This document shows positions 14,984 to 19,874 of a stretch of 20,155 nucleotides of DNA, piece after piece (positions within the stretch are counted from its first letter, which is position 1; every line of letters starts with the position of its first letter). The stretch lies in the IMG/VR virus record IMGVR_UViG_3300030450_000926, positions 1-20,155 of that record; one strand, given 5' to 3'. Position numbers and translations under genes: made by a program. The notes beneath the pieces are model-generated. The model did no database searches. It worked only from the letters and a program-made list of their open reading frames with translations, and was not told the DNA's origin. Origin of the DNA: a virus.

Positions 14984-15230
14984 ATAATCCTCTCAGTCTT
15001 TCTAAATACCAGTTTGATTTATCCAAATCTTCTTTAGGTTTACCTTTGTAATTATATCTCCATAAATATTTTACCACATTTCCTTTTAAATATCCAGCAA
15101 ATTCTTCTTTAGTCATTGAAGCTTCTATAGCATTAATACATTCTATACTACCTTTGTTATAATGTGGAGGTTTATTTACTACATCATCTTCACGTATAGG
15201 TCTTGTTAAAATGTTACTATATATTGCCAT
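14976..15230 (-). CDS. DUF3310 family protein (T7 gp1.7-related), 84 aa
   Basis: The segment from VNKPPHYNKGSIECINAIE through YLKGNVVKYLWRYNYKGKP to DLDKSNWYLERL is the hallmark of DUF3310, a small helical domain common in tailed phages and found at the C-terminus of T7 gp1.7, which has nucleotide kinase activity. Whether this stand-alone domain has any enzymatic activity is unknown. Conserved His, Asn and Lys residues around PPHYNKG and LKGNVVKYLWR suggest a ligand or nucleotide site. AAGGAG lies about 11 bases before the ATG, which forms a TAATG junction with the upstream gene. It sits directly before primase-helicase, consistent with a nucleotide-metabolism or replication role. Confidence 0.88.
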   Translation of the reverse strand: MAIYSNILTRPIREDDVVNKPPHYNKGSIECINAIEASMTKEEFAGYLKGNVVKYLWRYNYKGKPKEDLDKSNWYLERLRGLYE

Positions 15231-15421
15231 TAATTTTCTCTCCTTACATCTACTGTATAATCTTTTTCAACTATCAAATTAGAAACTATTGTATAATATA
15301 TTTCACCATCTGGTTTCATATGTTTCTTTAACCTAGCTCCAGCATTAATTCCACGTTTTAACCAGAACATATTAATTCGCTGTACTAAATTTTTATTAAA
15401 TATAAAATCATCTTCACTCAT
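15230..15421 (-). CDS. Hypothetical phage protein, 63 aa
   Basis: The frame is open to a TTG at 15448, but AGGA nine bases before the ATG at 15421 favours that start. The core (QRINMFWLKRGINAGARLKKH, then EIYYTIVSNLIV) looks like one helix followed by two strands. I recall similar short proteins in marine podoviruses, but no named family or function. It ends in a TAATG junction with the DUF3310 gene. A close alternative start is the ATG at 15427. Confidence 0.72.
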   Translation of the reverse strand: MSEDDFIFNKNLVQRINMFWLKRGINAGARLKKHMKPDGEIYYTIVSNLIVEKDYTVDVRREN

Positions 15422-15542
15422 TATCATCCGTCCTATAACAATTTTCAAAACGTGCTACGAACACAAAGCTAGGTCTTTTCTCTGTTGCTTCAACTGTTAT
15501 TATCTGGAACGGTTTCTTTTTCTTCTTTAAATTCTTTTGCAC
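15414..15542 (-). CDS. Tentative overlapping small gene, GTG start, 42 aa
   Basis: A frame missed by length cutoffs. GTG at 15542 has GGAG ten bases upstream. The protein begins with a Lys-rich stretch, continues as PFQIITVEATEKRPSFVFVARFE-like beta-strand sequence, and stops eight bases inside the next gene, the same overlap style seen in the rest of the operon. Its first half overlaps the 52-aa gene in another frame, but its second half (15414-15489) fills what would otherwise be a gap in a gene-dense operon. No family recognised. Alternatively the 52-aa protein could be extended into this frame by a frameshift, but no classical slippery site is visible. Confidence 0.45.
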   Translation of the reverse strand: MQKNLKKKKKPFQIITVEATEKRPSFVFVARFENCYRTDDNE

Positions 15543-15648
15543 TTTTTAATATCTCCATAATAGAATTAACTTGTCCCCACGGAAGTCTGGATGTTGCTGA
15601 TAGTATATCAGTTAATTGTTTTTCTGTCAATACAAATTTTCTTTCCAT
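15490..15648 (-). CDS. Small hypothetical protein, 52 aa
   Basis: Starts at a TAATG junction with the upstream basic protein and ends at TGA 15490. The sequence is helical: RKFVLTEKQLTDILSATSRLPWGQVNSIMEILKSAKEF, then Lys/Glu-rich and ending in polar residues. The N-terminal half resembles a compact two-helix unit found in small early phage proteins. No function recognised. The ATG has no strong ribosome site of its own, so translation is probably coupled to the preceding gene. Confidence 0.65.
   Translation of the reverse strand: MERKFVLTEKQLTDILSATSRLPWGQVNSIMEILKSAKEFKEEKETVPDNNS
15602..15630 (-). promoter_or_regulatory. Candidate sigma70 promoter before DUF3310/primase (near consensus)
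   Basis: TTGACA (15630-15625), a 17-base spacer and TATACT (15607-15602) on the - strand, inside the 52-aa gene. Eleven of twelve consensus positions match with ideal spacing. It would serve the genes through primase-helicase and polymerase. Its location in coding sequence lowers confidence. Confidence 0.4.
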
Positions 15649-15800
15649 TATTTTTTACTCCATTTAATGTTGCTGTAGTTATCTCTATACTCATCTGATG
15701 TATACTTCTGTCTTTCTTTTCTAGCAGAAGGTATTGACCAACGTGGTCTTTTAACTCTCTGATCTTTTGAAGGTCTTAAATTTTTACTCTTCGACTTCAC
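15648..15800 (-). CDS. Small basic protein with GTG start, 50 aa
   Basis: GTG at 15800 overlaps the upstream TGA as GTGA and has AGGAG about six bases before it. The end makes a TAATG junction with the next gene. The protein is very basic: a Lys/Arg-rich N-terminal half with PRWSIPSARKERQKY, then a short polar segment with Tyr and Asp, ending WSKK. The composition suggests nucleic-acid binding or a ribosome/polymerase-binding early protein, which is inference only. The junctions on both sides are the main reason to believe the gene is real. Confidence 0.7.
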   Translation of the reverse strand: MKSKSKNLRPSKDQRVKRPRWSIPSARKERQKYTSDEYRDNYSNIKWSKK

Positions 15801-16030
15801 TTAACTCTCCTATGTTCTAACTCTCCTATACTCCAATAGTATCTAGGCTTAGTTCCTTTACTACTATAGATTAAGATAGCAGGATTGTCTCCTGTATCTT
15901 TCCAAAACTGTTTACCAGTATATTCCCACTCATGTCCTTGTTCTTTTAGCTCCTCTACTTTGTTAAAAAATTCTGAGTTTGTTGCGAATAATACAGACCA
16001 ACCCAATAACAATCCTACAATTATATCCAA
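15797..16030 (-). CDS. Small protein with N-terminal hydrophobic anchor, TTG start, 77 aa
   Basis: No ATG is available in the frame. TTG at 16030 is preceded by GGGGGAT with seven-base spacing and overlaps the upstream stop by ten bases. Residues 3-17 (IIVGLLLGWSVLFAT) form one short hydrophobic segment, enough for a membrane anchor or uncleaved signal. The remainder is polar and aromatic (WEYTGKQFWKD, RYYWSIGELE). No family recognised. Together with the next upstream gene it makes a pair of small predicted membrane proteins just after the hydrolase and metallopeptidase genes. Confidence 0.6.
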   Translation of the reverse strand: MDIIVGLLLGWSVLFATNSEFFNKVEELKEQGHEWEYTGKQFWKDTGDNPAILIYSSKGTKPRYYWSIGELEHRRVK

Positions 16031-16233
16031 TTATATATCCCCCATATTCCTGCGATAAAATAACAAATTTCCATTAACATTCTTGGTACATCCTTATCTT
16101 TTTTAGCAAACCAAATCCAAGCTAGACAGGATATAGATGATACTGTCCAACCTATCCATTGAATAGAAACATTACCAGACGTTAGCAGTAATAAAGATGC
16201 TACTGCTCCTACAAAAGCTATCCAACGAAACAT
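16021..16233 (-). CDS. Small multi-pass membrane protein, 70 aa
   Basis: Almost entirely hydrophobic with three predicted transmembrane helices at about residues 4-18, 24-43 and 52-69, the last two separated by a charged AKKDKDVPR loop. GAGGAT precedes the ATG at 16233, two bases after the previous stop. Small Trp-rich three-helix proteins of this kind are frequent in phages, and I cannot assign a function. Because it is near a cell-wall hydrolase it could be a holin, but its place in a likely early/middle operon also allows a superinfection-exclusion or host-membrane role. Confidence 0.68.
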   Translation of the reverse strand: MFRWIAFVGAVASLLLLTSGNVSIQWIGWTVSSISCLAWIWFAKKDKDVPRMLMEICYFIAGIWGIYNWI

Positions 16234-16235
16234 AA

Positions 16236-16424
16236 TTAACTATCCTCAAACAAACTTTCCAATATAACTTCTACAACTTCAACGGAATATCCTAATCGTA
16301 ACATTCCAATAGTAAACTCTTCTTGATCTATCCTAGAATACTCTAGTTTTTGTATAAGCTGTTCTGCTTTACGTTCTCTAAAAGCATCAACACCTACGAT
16401 TTTGTTAGGTTCTTCTTTATCCAT
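16236..16424 (-). CDS. Hypothetical helical protein, 62 aa
   Basis: Starts inside the end of the metallopeptidase gene (31-base overlap). The sequence is charged and helical: VDAFRERKAEQLIQKLEYSRIDQ, then EEFTIGMLRLGYSVEVVEVILESLFE, like a short helix-turn-helix-rich domain without a clear DNA-binding signature. No function recognised. No strong ribosome site is apparent, so translation probably depends on the upstream gene. Confidence 0.65.
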   Translation of the reverse strand: MDKEEPNKIVGVDAFRERKAEQLIQKLEYSRIDQEEFTIGMLRLGYSVEVVEVILESLFEDS

Positions 16425-16708
16425 GTCAATAACTTTGGGTTATCTCTAAAAATTTGTGTCCAGTATGTAGCCATAACTGCTACGGCTCTCTCTTCTTTCT
16501 GTGTTTTATTTTTTAATTGACCAACAGCCCAGACTACATGATTGATTTCATGTAGCAACGTATCAACCAATGTTGCACCTTCTAATCTATCATCTATTCT
16601 AATACGAGTATTGATGTAACTAAAATCACCAAACGTATCATCTTCTAGCGGCATACGAAATACCTCAACATCAATAGCTCCAACTCTAATTGTCATAAAT
16701 GGTTTCAT
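16394..16708 (-). CDS. Putative zinc metallopeptidase-fold protein (HEINH), 104 aa
   Basis: Residues 48-60 read VDTLLHEINHVVW, an HExxH zincin motif with His53, Glu54 and His57. Glu72/Glu73 in KEERAVAVMATYWTQIFRDNP follows at the spacing expected for the third zinc ligand on the next helix. A beta region precedes it (TRIRIDDRL), which gives the minimal zincin layout seen in small phage proteins of this type. The biological substrate is unknown; peptidoglycan peptides or a host regulator are both possible. The start overlaps the cell-wall hydrolase gene by 23 bases, so the two are probably translated together. AGGAAGG lies about ten bases upstream of the ATG. Confidence 0.75.
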   Translation of the reverse strand: MKPFMTIRVGAIDVEVFRMPLEDDTFGDFSYINTRIRIDDRLEGATLVDTLLHEINHVVWAVGQLKNKTQKEERAVAVMATYWTQIFRDNPKLLTWIKKNLTKS

Positions 16709-17243
16709 AAAACAAGTGCCTTCCTATTCTACCAAGATAAATAAAATCTTCAGAGTAAGCCCAATAAGGTGAAACATAATTTGCATGGTAGTGTGTTGCA
16801 AACTCTATTCCTTCAATCGTTACTCCATCCATCAATAAAATTACTACCTCTTGTACTTTAGCTAACGCTTTGATATTGTTATATCTTTCAGCTTTTCCAT
16901 CACACCAGTAGGTAAAAGCACATTTAAATTTTACAGGATTACCTTCCCAATAATGACCTTCATGTACAACATCACAAATAGTATTTGGGTATCGTTCACT
17001 TCTAACTCTATTTAAAATAACAATACCAATAGCTAACATACCACTTACACTTTCAGACCTACCTTCAAAATAAATTGCTTCAACAAGACAACCCATATCT
17101 TCTGGTCTATCTGTAGCTTTAGCTGTATTAAAAGTTAAGACAACTCCCAACACAACCACAAGACAACTATAATAACTACGATTAACATTTTGAAACCTTT
17201 TTATAAATTGCTTGTAAGAGAATAGATTTATCATCATTATCAT
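16686..17243 (-). CDS. SleB-type cell wall hydrolase with N-terminal signal (endolysin candidate), 185 aa
   Basis: The domain from residue 50 matches the Hydrolase_2/SleB family of peptidoglycan hydrolases: LVEAIYFEGRSES (Glu55, Glu60), AIGIVILNRVRSERYPNTICDVV, an FKCAFTYWCDGK segment and a C-terminal ATHYHANYV...PYWA...IGRHLFY. The N-terminus carries a basic region then a hydrophobic stretch (about 26-38) ending NTAKA, which looks like a cleavable signal peptide with cleavage near residue 43. The enzyme would then reach the periplasm without a holin pore. Starts at 17243, 17237 and 17234 are all possible; AAGG at 17244-17247 favours one of the latter two. The gene is in the - strand early/replication block, away from the late genes. 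Confidence 0.85.
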   Translation of the reverse strand: MIMMINLFSYKQFIKRFQNVNRSYYSCLVVVLGVVLTFNTAKATDRPEDMGCLVEAIYFEGRSESVSGMLAIGIVILNRVRSERYPNTICDVVHEGHYWEGNPVKFKCAFTYWCDGKAERYNNIKALAKVQEVVILLMDGVTIEGIEFATHYHANYVSPYWAYSEDFIYLGRIGRHLFYETIYDN

Positions 17244-17346
17244 CCTTGAATAGTGTTTTATTATCTTCTAAAATATTATATAATTCTTTTATAATATCTT
17301 TATAAGGAATTTCTTTAACATAAGCCCAATCATCTATGTGTGTCAT
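17182..17346 (-). CDS. Small protein at the head of a promoter, 54 aa
   Basis: Starts at ATG 17346 with AGGAAG/GAGGA directly upstream, about ten bases after the expected start point of the consensus promoter at 17363-17391. The protein is helical and charged (WAYVKEIPYKDIIKELYNILEDN, then an Asp/Asn/Lys-rich centre) and ends LLQAIYKKVSKC. Its 3' part overlaps the hydrolase start by about 60 bases in another frame, so it may act as a leader whose translation opens the hydrolase start. No family recognised. Confidence 0.68.
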   Translation of the reverse strand: MTHIDDWAYVKEIPYKDIIKELYNILEDNKTLFKDDNDDKSILLQAIYKKVSKC

Positions 17347-17539
17347 CTTCCTCTACTCCTATATTATATACTGGATTTATACTATTGTCAAGAAAAAAAT
17401 TATCATTTAATAATTCAATATCATACAGGATTTCTTTACTAATATTCTTACAAGTACCACAGTAATCCCATCTTTTTAATAGCTTATTAAACTTTATTTC
17501 ACTTTGTTCAAGTAATTTATCACAACACGAACACCTCAT
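17330..17539 (-). CDS. Zinc-ribbon small protein, 69 aa
   Basis: I choose ATG 17539: AAGGAG lies about eight bases upstream and the start forms an ATGA overlap with the previous stop, whereas the longer frame has no ribosome site. Cys3-x-x-Cys6 and Cys27-x-x-Cys30 with an intervening beta-like stretch (KFNKLLKRWDYCGTCK) make a typical zinc ribbon. The second half is acidic and helical. Its last codons contain the consensus promoter that drives the next genes. Small zinc ribbons of this kind are common early phage proteins, and function here is unknown. Confidence 0.75.
   Translation of the reverse strand: MRCSCCDKLLEQSEIKFNKLLKRWDYCGTCKNISKEILYDIELLNDNFFLDNSINPVYNIGVEEDDTHR
17363..17391 (-). 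promoter_or_regulatory. Exact-consensus sigma70 promoter upstream of the hydrolase unit
   Basis: TTGACA (17391-17386), 17-base spacer and TATAAT (17368-17363) on the - strand match the consensus fully. It is embedded in the end of the zinc-ribbon gene. Predicted initiation near 17356 leaves a very short leader of about ten bases that still holds the ribosome site of the 54-aa gene. Confidence 0.83.
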
Positions 17540-17730
17540 TGTCCTACTCCTTGCTTCCAATTAAATTCTAATTGATTAGGATTGTCTAGGTATCTAATGT
17601 AATCAGATAAACATTCATTAATATCTTGTAAGTTTATATCTGTAACGTAAGCCACTTGAAAAAAATCTCGCAACCAATGTTCATCCATTGTATGTATTTC
17701 ATCATGGGTTTTGTATGGTTTGAATTGCAT
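17536..17730 (-). CDS. Hypothetical protein, first gene after a consensus promoter, 64 aa
   Basis: ATG 17730 has AAGGAG about seven bases upstream and is the first gene downstream of the promoter at 17781-17809, with a leader of about 45 bases. The sequence (YKTHDEIHTMDEHWLRDFFQVAYVTDI, then LQDINECLSDYIRYL) is helical with several acidic residues and an aromatic cluster. It ends with an ATGA overlap to the zinc-ribbon gene. No family or function recognised. Being first in its transcript suggests that it is made in quantity. Confidence 0.75.
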   Translation of the reverse strand: MQFKPYKTHDEIHTMDEHWLRDFFQVAYVTDINLQDINECLSDYIRYLDNPNQLEFNWKQGVGQ

Positions 17731-17780
17731 TGTCTACTCCTTTCCAATAATCTATCCACTATTGAACAGAAAATTACCAT

Positions 17781-17809
17781 ATTATAACATACTATTACTA
17801 AAATGTCAA
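17781..17809 (-). promoter_or_regulatory. Exact-consensus sigma70 promoter in the largest intergenic gap
   Basis: TTGACA (17809-17804), 17-base spacer and TATAAT (17786-17781) on the - strand match the consensus at all twelve positions. It lies in a non-coding gap between the hairpin at 17837-17897 and the 64-aa gene, a classical intergenic position. Confidence 0.9.
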
Positions 17810-17836
17810 TACCTTCATATCCTTAATATAAGAGCC

Positions 17837-17897
17837 GTCAGAAACATTCTCTAAATTTTGGCTGTCTAGTACCTAAACTTTGAGAAAATGTTCTGAC
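17837..17897 (-). terminator. Long imperfect hairpin in intergenic gap (terminator, operator or processing site)
   Basis: Outer arms GTCAGAAACATTCTC (17837-17851) and GAGAAAATGTTCTGAC (17882-17897) pair apart from small bulges. The inner bases continue the stem (ATT/AAA block and GG/CC) with a few mismatches, leaving a loop of about ten bases near 17862-17871. It follows the stop of the 99-aa gene by about 18 bases and precedes the promoter. No U run follows on the - strand, so simple intrinsic termination is doubtful. An operator or an RNA processing signal are alternatives. Confidence 0.6.
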
Positions 17898-17914
17898 ACC
17901 CCTTCTCTGCTCTA

Positions 17915-18214
17915 CTAATCAACATCAACTCTAGTTACATCTTTAAAGTTATAATCGTAACCTAGTATATGAGAGCTAGGGTGTTTTCCACTTCTTCTTA
18001 ATTCATAATCACATGAAAGTATTTCAAAAAGTTCATCTTCGTGCATAGTAAAATAGTCATCACCAACAAAGCAAACCCAATCGTGCAGTATTTCATACTT
18101 TGATTTCTTACCTAAATTAGATAACCTTCTTTCTACAAGAGTAACAGAGTTATATCCTAAAACACTTGATTTTTTTCTACCTTTTATTATTTTATAGTTT
18201 GCTCCTACAATCAT
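17915..18214 (-). CDS. Hypothetical protein, 99 aa
   Basis: AAGGAG about nine bases before ATG 18214 supports the start. The protein begins with a basic beta-like stretch (YKIIKGRKKSSVLGYNSVTLVERRLSN), continues with aromatic and acidic segments (HDWVCFVGDDYFTMHEDELFEILS) and ends acidic. The mix suggests a small alpha-beta fold, perhaps a beta-barrel followed by a helix. No family recognised. It is the last gene before the hairpin and promoter gap, so it probably ends an upstream transcription unit. Confidence 0.72.
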   Translation of the reverse strand: MIVGANYKIIKGRKKSSVLGYNSVTLVERRLSNLGKKSKYEILHDWVCFVGDDYFTMHEDELFEILSCDYELRRSGKHPSSHILGYDYNFKDVTRVDVD

Positions 18215-18242
18215 TTGTTTTTCTCCTTATGCTACTTTAGTT

Positions 18243-18749
18243 TCAGATTGCTTTTCCTATACACTCTTTAGCTTGTTCTGTTGACATTTTAAACCATTCA
18301 CCTTTACGTTCAACAGCAATCTTTGAAGCAATTTTATGTGCTTCTTTTTCTGCCTTATCTCTATTTTCAAAATGATTTGAATAAATTAATTCATAATCAC
18401 GAAAAGGACTACTTGTTTGATAAGCATTACACCTATCCTTTGCATCTACAGCTTTACCTATCTTTACCCATCCATCCCATGCAGGATTGACCACGACATA
18501 TACATCCCCTGCCAATACGTTATCATATAAATTCTTAACAAGTTTAATATAGTCTTGAACCTTCTCTACATTGAATACAATCTTGTCAAGGCTACCTCCT
18601 TGTTGAAGATACCCATCAACTGTTCGGTGTTTACGTTTATAAAATACCATACCTCTTGCATCAGCATGATGGTTTATACCTGTTCTTCTCCAAACTGTAC
18701 CATCAAAACGTCTACCATCTGCACGAAAATCTCCATTACTAGGTCGCAT
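18243..18749 (-). CDS. T5orf172 / GIY-YIG-like nuclease-domain protein, 168 aa
   Basis: With ATG 18767 as residue 1, residues 87-160 carry the T5orf172 (MUG113-like) form of the GIY-YIG fold: GDVYVVV (Tyr90), WVKIGKA (residues 100-106), DRCNAYQTSSP (Arg112), DKAEKEAH (Glu140, His144) and GEWF at 156-159. The N-terminal third holds a separate Arg/Gly-rich piece (NGDFRADGRRFDGTVWRR), possibly DNA-binding. I place the start at ATG 18749 because GGAGAATAGAT lies right before it; ATG 18767, six residues longer, also has a GAGGA. Phage proteins of this type may be homing-type or host-directed nucleases. Cutting activity is not established for many members. Confidence 0.8.
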   Translation of the reverse strand: MRPSNGDFRADGRRFDGTVWRRTGINHHADARGMVFYKRKHRTVDGYLQQGGSLDKIVFNVEKVQDYIKLVKNLYDNVLAGDVYVVVNPAWDGWVKIGKAVDAKDRCNAYQTSSPFRDYELIYSNHFENRDKAEKEAHKIASKIAVERKGEWFKMSTEQAKECIGKAI

Positions 18750-18770
18750 ATCTATTCTCCTTTTCATAAT

Positions 18771-18947
18771 TTAATCCTCTACTTGATATTTATATTTACC
18801 ACTACTAAACTCTTGTTGTTCTCTTAACACTTTAAGTACAGCTTGTTCAATAAGCATTTCAAACCAATCACTTTTTACAAGTTCTTCTAGCCTACTTGTT
18901 ACAAATTCTTCAAGTGCGTTAGCTATTTGTTGACTAGGTTGTTGCAT
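18771..18947 (-). CDS. Small helical protein, 58 aa
   Basis: GAGGAGG directly upstream of ATG 18947 decides this start over the longer frame to 18998. The protein is helical and Gln/Glu-rich: QQPSQQIANALEEFVTSRLE, then SDWFEMLIEQAVLKVL and a basic tail. It overlaps the preceding gene by 14 bases. No family recognised; it is possibly a dimerising coiled-coil early protein. Confidence 0.68.
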   Translation of the reverse strand: MQQPSQQIANALEEFVTSRLEELVKSDWFEMLIEQAVLKVLREQQEFSSGKYKYQVED

Positions 18948-19197
18948 TATATTCCTCCTCATTAGATGTAACATAATTTTTAAGATAAAATATCGCATCT
19001 TCTATTGCCATATGATAATAGTCAGCAAAATCCATATGTTTTGTAGCACCATAAATAGCTTGATACATAACATCATCATCTAATTTTAAGATACGTTCTT
19101 TTTGTTCTTCAGATAAATCATGGTAATCATCATCTAAATTATTAATAATATCTTCTGAGCCTATTGTTAGTAACGATACTCCATCTGTGTCATACAT
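18934..19197 (-). CDS. Acidic hypothetical protein, 87 aa
   Basis: AAGGAG about eight bases before ATG 19197 lies inside the end of the previous gene. The protein is acidic, with Asp-rich patches (NNLDDDYHDLSEEQ, LDDD) and helices (MYQAIYGATKHMDFADYYHMAIEDAIFYL). No family recognised. Acidity and early-type position would fit a host-factor inhibitor, but there is no direct sign of it. Confidence 0.72.
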   Translation of the reverse strand: MYDTDGVSLLTIGSEDIINNLDDDYHDLSEEQKERILKLDDDVMYQAIYGATKHMDFADYYHMAIEDAIFYLKNYVTSNEEEYNATT

Positions 19198-19198
19198 T

Positions 19199-19348
19199 TC
19201 ATTTCTCCTTTGGTAAGTACACTAAATAGAAAGCATTACAGTTAGGGCAGGATAGGTTCGTTTCGATACAAAATTCCTCGCTTTTTTCGTCATCAATATC
19301 GTGATCACCACCCCAAATTAGTTCAGTTCCACAATGATAGCAATTCAT
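19199..19348 (-). CDS. Conserved zinc-ribbon phage protein, 49 aa
   Basis: Read directly: the protein begins NCYHCGTELIWGGDHDI, continues with an acidic segment and ends with TNLSCPNCNAFYLVY and a short basic tail. Cys3-x-x-Cys6 and Cys34-x-x-Cys37 form a zinc ribbon. I recall this compact pattern (CYHCGTELIWGGDHD) as common in small phage proteins of unknown function. AAGGAG is about nine bases before the ATG, which overlaps the upstream stop as ATGA; the next ATG follows this stop after one base. Confidence 0.82.
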   Translation of the reverse strand: MNCYHCGTELIWGGDHDIDDEKSEEFCIETNLSCPNCNAFYLVYLPKEK

Positions 19349-19542
19349 TGAGTAACTCCTTCTAAAGTAGCATTCAAATAATCTTTTGGGTCTATATAAA
19401 GTTCACCCTTATAAGGCATTAAGTTATCTCCATCACAGAACTCGAAATGCTCCCTTAATATCTTTCTAGCTTTTTGCTCATTGTTTGCTAAAATCGTGTA
19501 TTTATATGTAGCAGGTACAGAAAATTTATATTCTCTAATCAT
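19345..19542 (-). CDS. Hypothetical small protein, 65 aa
   Basis: GAGGAG about eight bases before ATG 19542. The first half reads as beta strand, helix (REYKFSVPATYKYTILANNEQKARKILREHF), a pattern seen in small alpha-beta phage proteins in which a strand carrying an aromatic signature precedes a helix rich in Ala, Arg and Lys. The rest is acidic with a short strand (GELYIDPKDY). No function assigned. Its end overlaps the zinc-ribbon gene as ATGA. Confidence 0.72.
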   Translation of the reverse strand: MIREYKFSVPATYKYTILANNEQKARKILREHFEFCDGDNLMPYKGELYIDPKDYLNATLEGVTQ

Positions 19543-19690
19543 TTTCTAACTCCTCTAAATTAAAATCTATTCTATCATTCATACTAGTATCAACATATAT
19601 TATTGACCTAATATCATCTTTAAAAAAACCAAAGCACTCTAACTCTTGGTTGCATTGTTGTAGTTTATTTATTATTTCTTTAACTTTCAT
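19535..19690 (-). CDS. Small acidic helical protein, 51 aa
   Basis: AAAGGAAA precedes ATG 19690 and the TAG overlaps the next gene's start region by eight bases. The N-terminal part (KVKEIINKLQQCNQELECFGFF) follows the common small phage pattern of a Lys-rich helix ending in an acidic turn, followed by DDIRSIIYVD and an acidic C-terminus. The ribosome site and operon overlap support it as a real gene. No named function. Confidence 0.72.
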   Translation of the reverse strand: MKVKEIINKLQQCNQELECFGFFKDDIRSIIYVDTSMNDRIDFNLEELEND

Positions 19691-19706
19691 TTTTTATTTC
19701 CTTTCA

Positions 19707-19874
19707 TTAATTGACAACTTCTATTTTATCAATAGTTTCCTCTTGATAATCTACCTCAAGACCATTATCCAAACCATTAGTAAATATATCTTGAGCTTCT
19801 TCTTCTGAATTAGCATTAACTGTATATACTGTAATTACAGTACAGCTTGTAGTTATTTTATATTCTTTATTCAT
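19707..19874 (-). CDS. Small alpha-beta protein, 55 aa
   Basis: ATG 19874 forms a TAATG junction with the upstream zinc-ribbon gene and has AAGGAG about ten bases before it. The layout is a Thr/Val-rich beta strand (KITTSCTVITVYTVNANS), an acidic helix (SEEEAQDIFTNGL) and an acidic end with a final strand, resembling the neighbouring 65-aa protein in outline (strand then helix). This may point to a duplicated small fold. Function unknown. Confidence 0.72.
   Translation of the reverse strand: MNKEYKITTSCTVITVYTVNANSEEEAQDIFTNGLDNGLEVDYQEETIDKIEVVN

Noticed and set aside
17837-17897. Hairpin as a tRNA or standard intrinsic terminator
   Set aside because: It does not fold as a cloverleaf, has no CCA or T-arm signature, and no U run follows it on the - strand.
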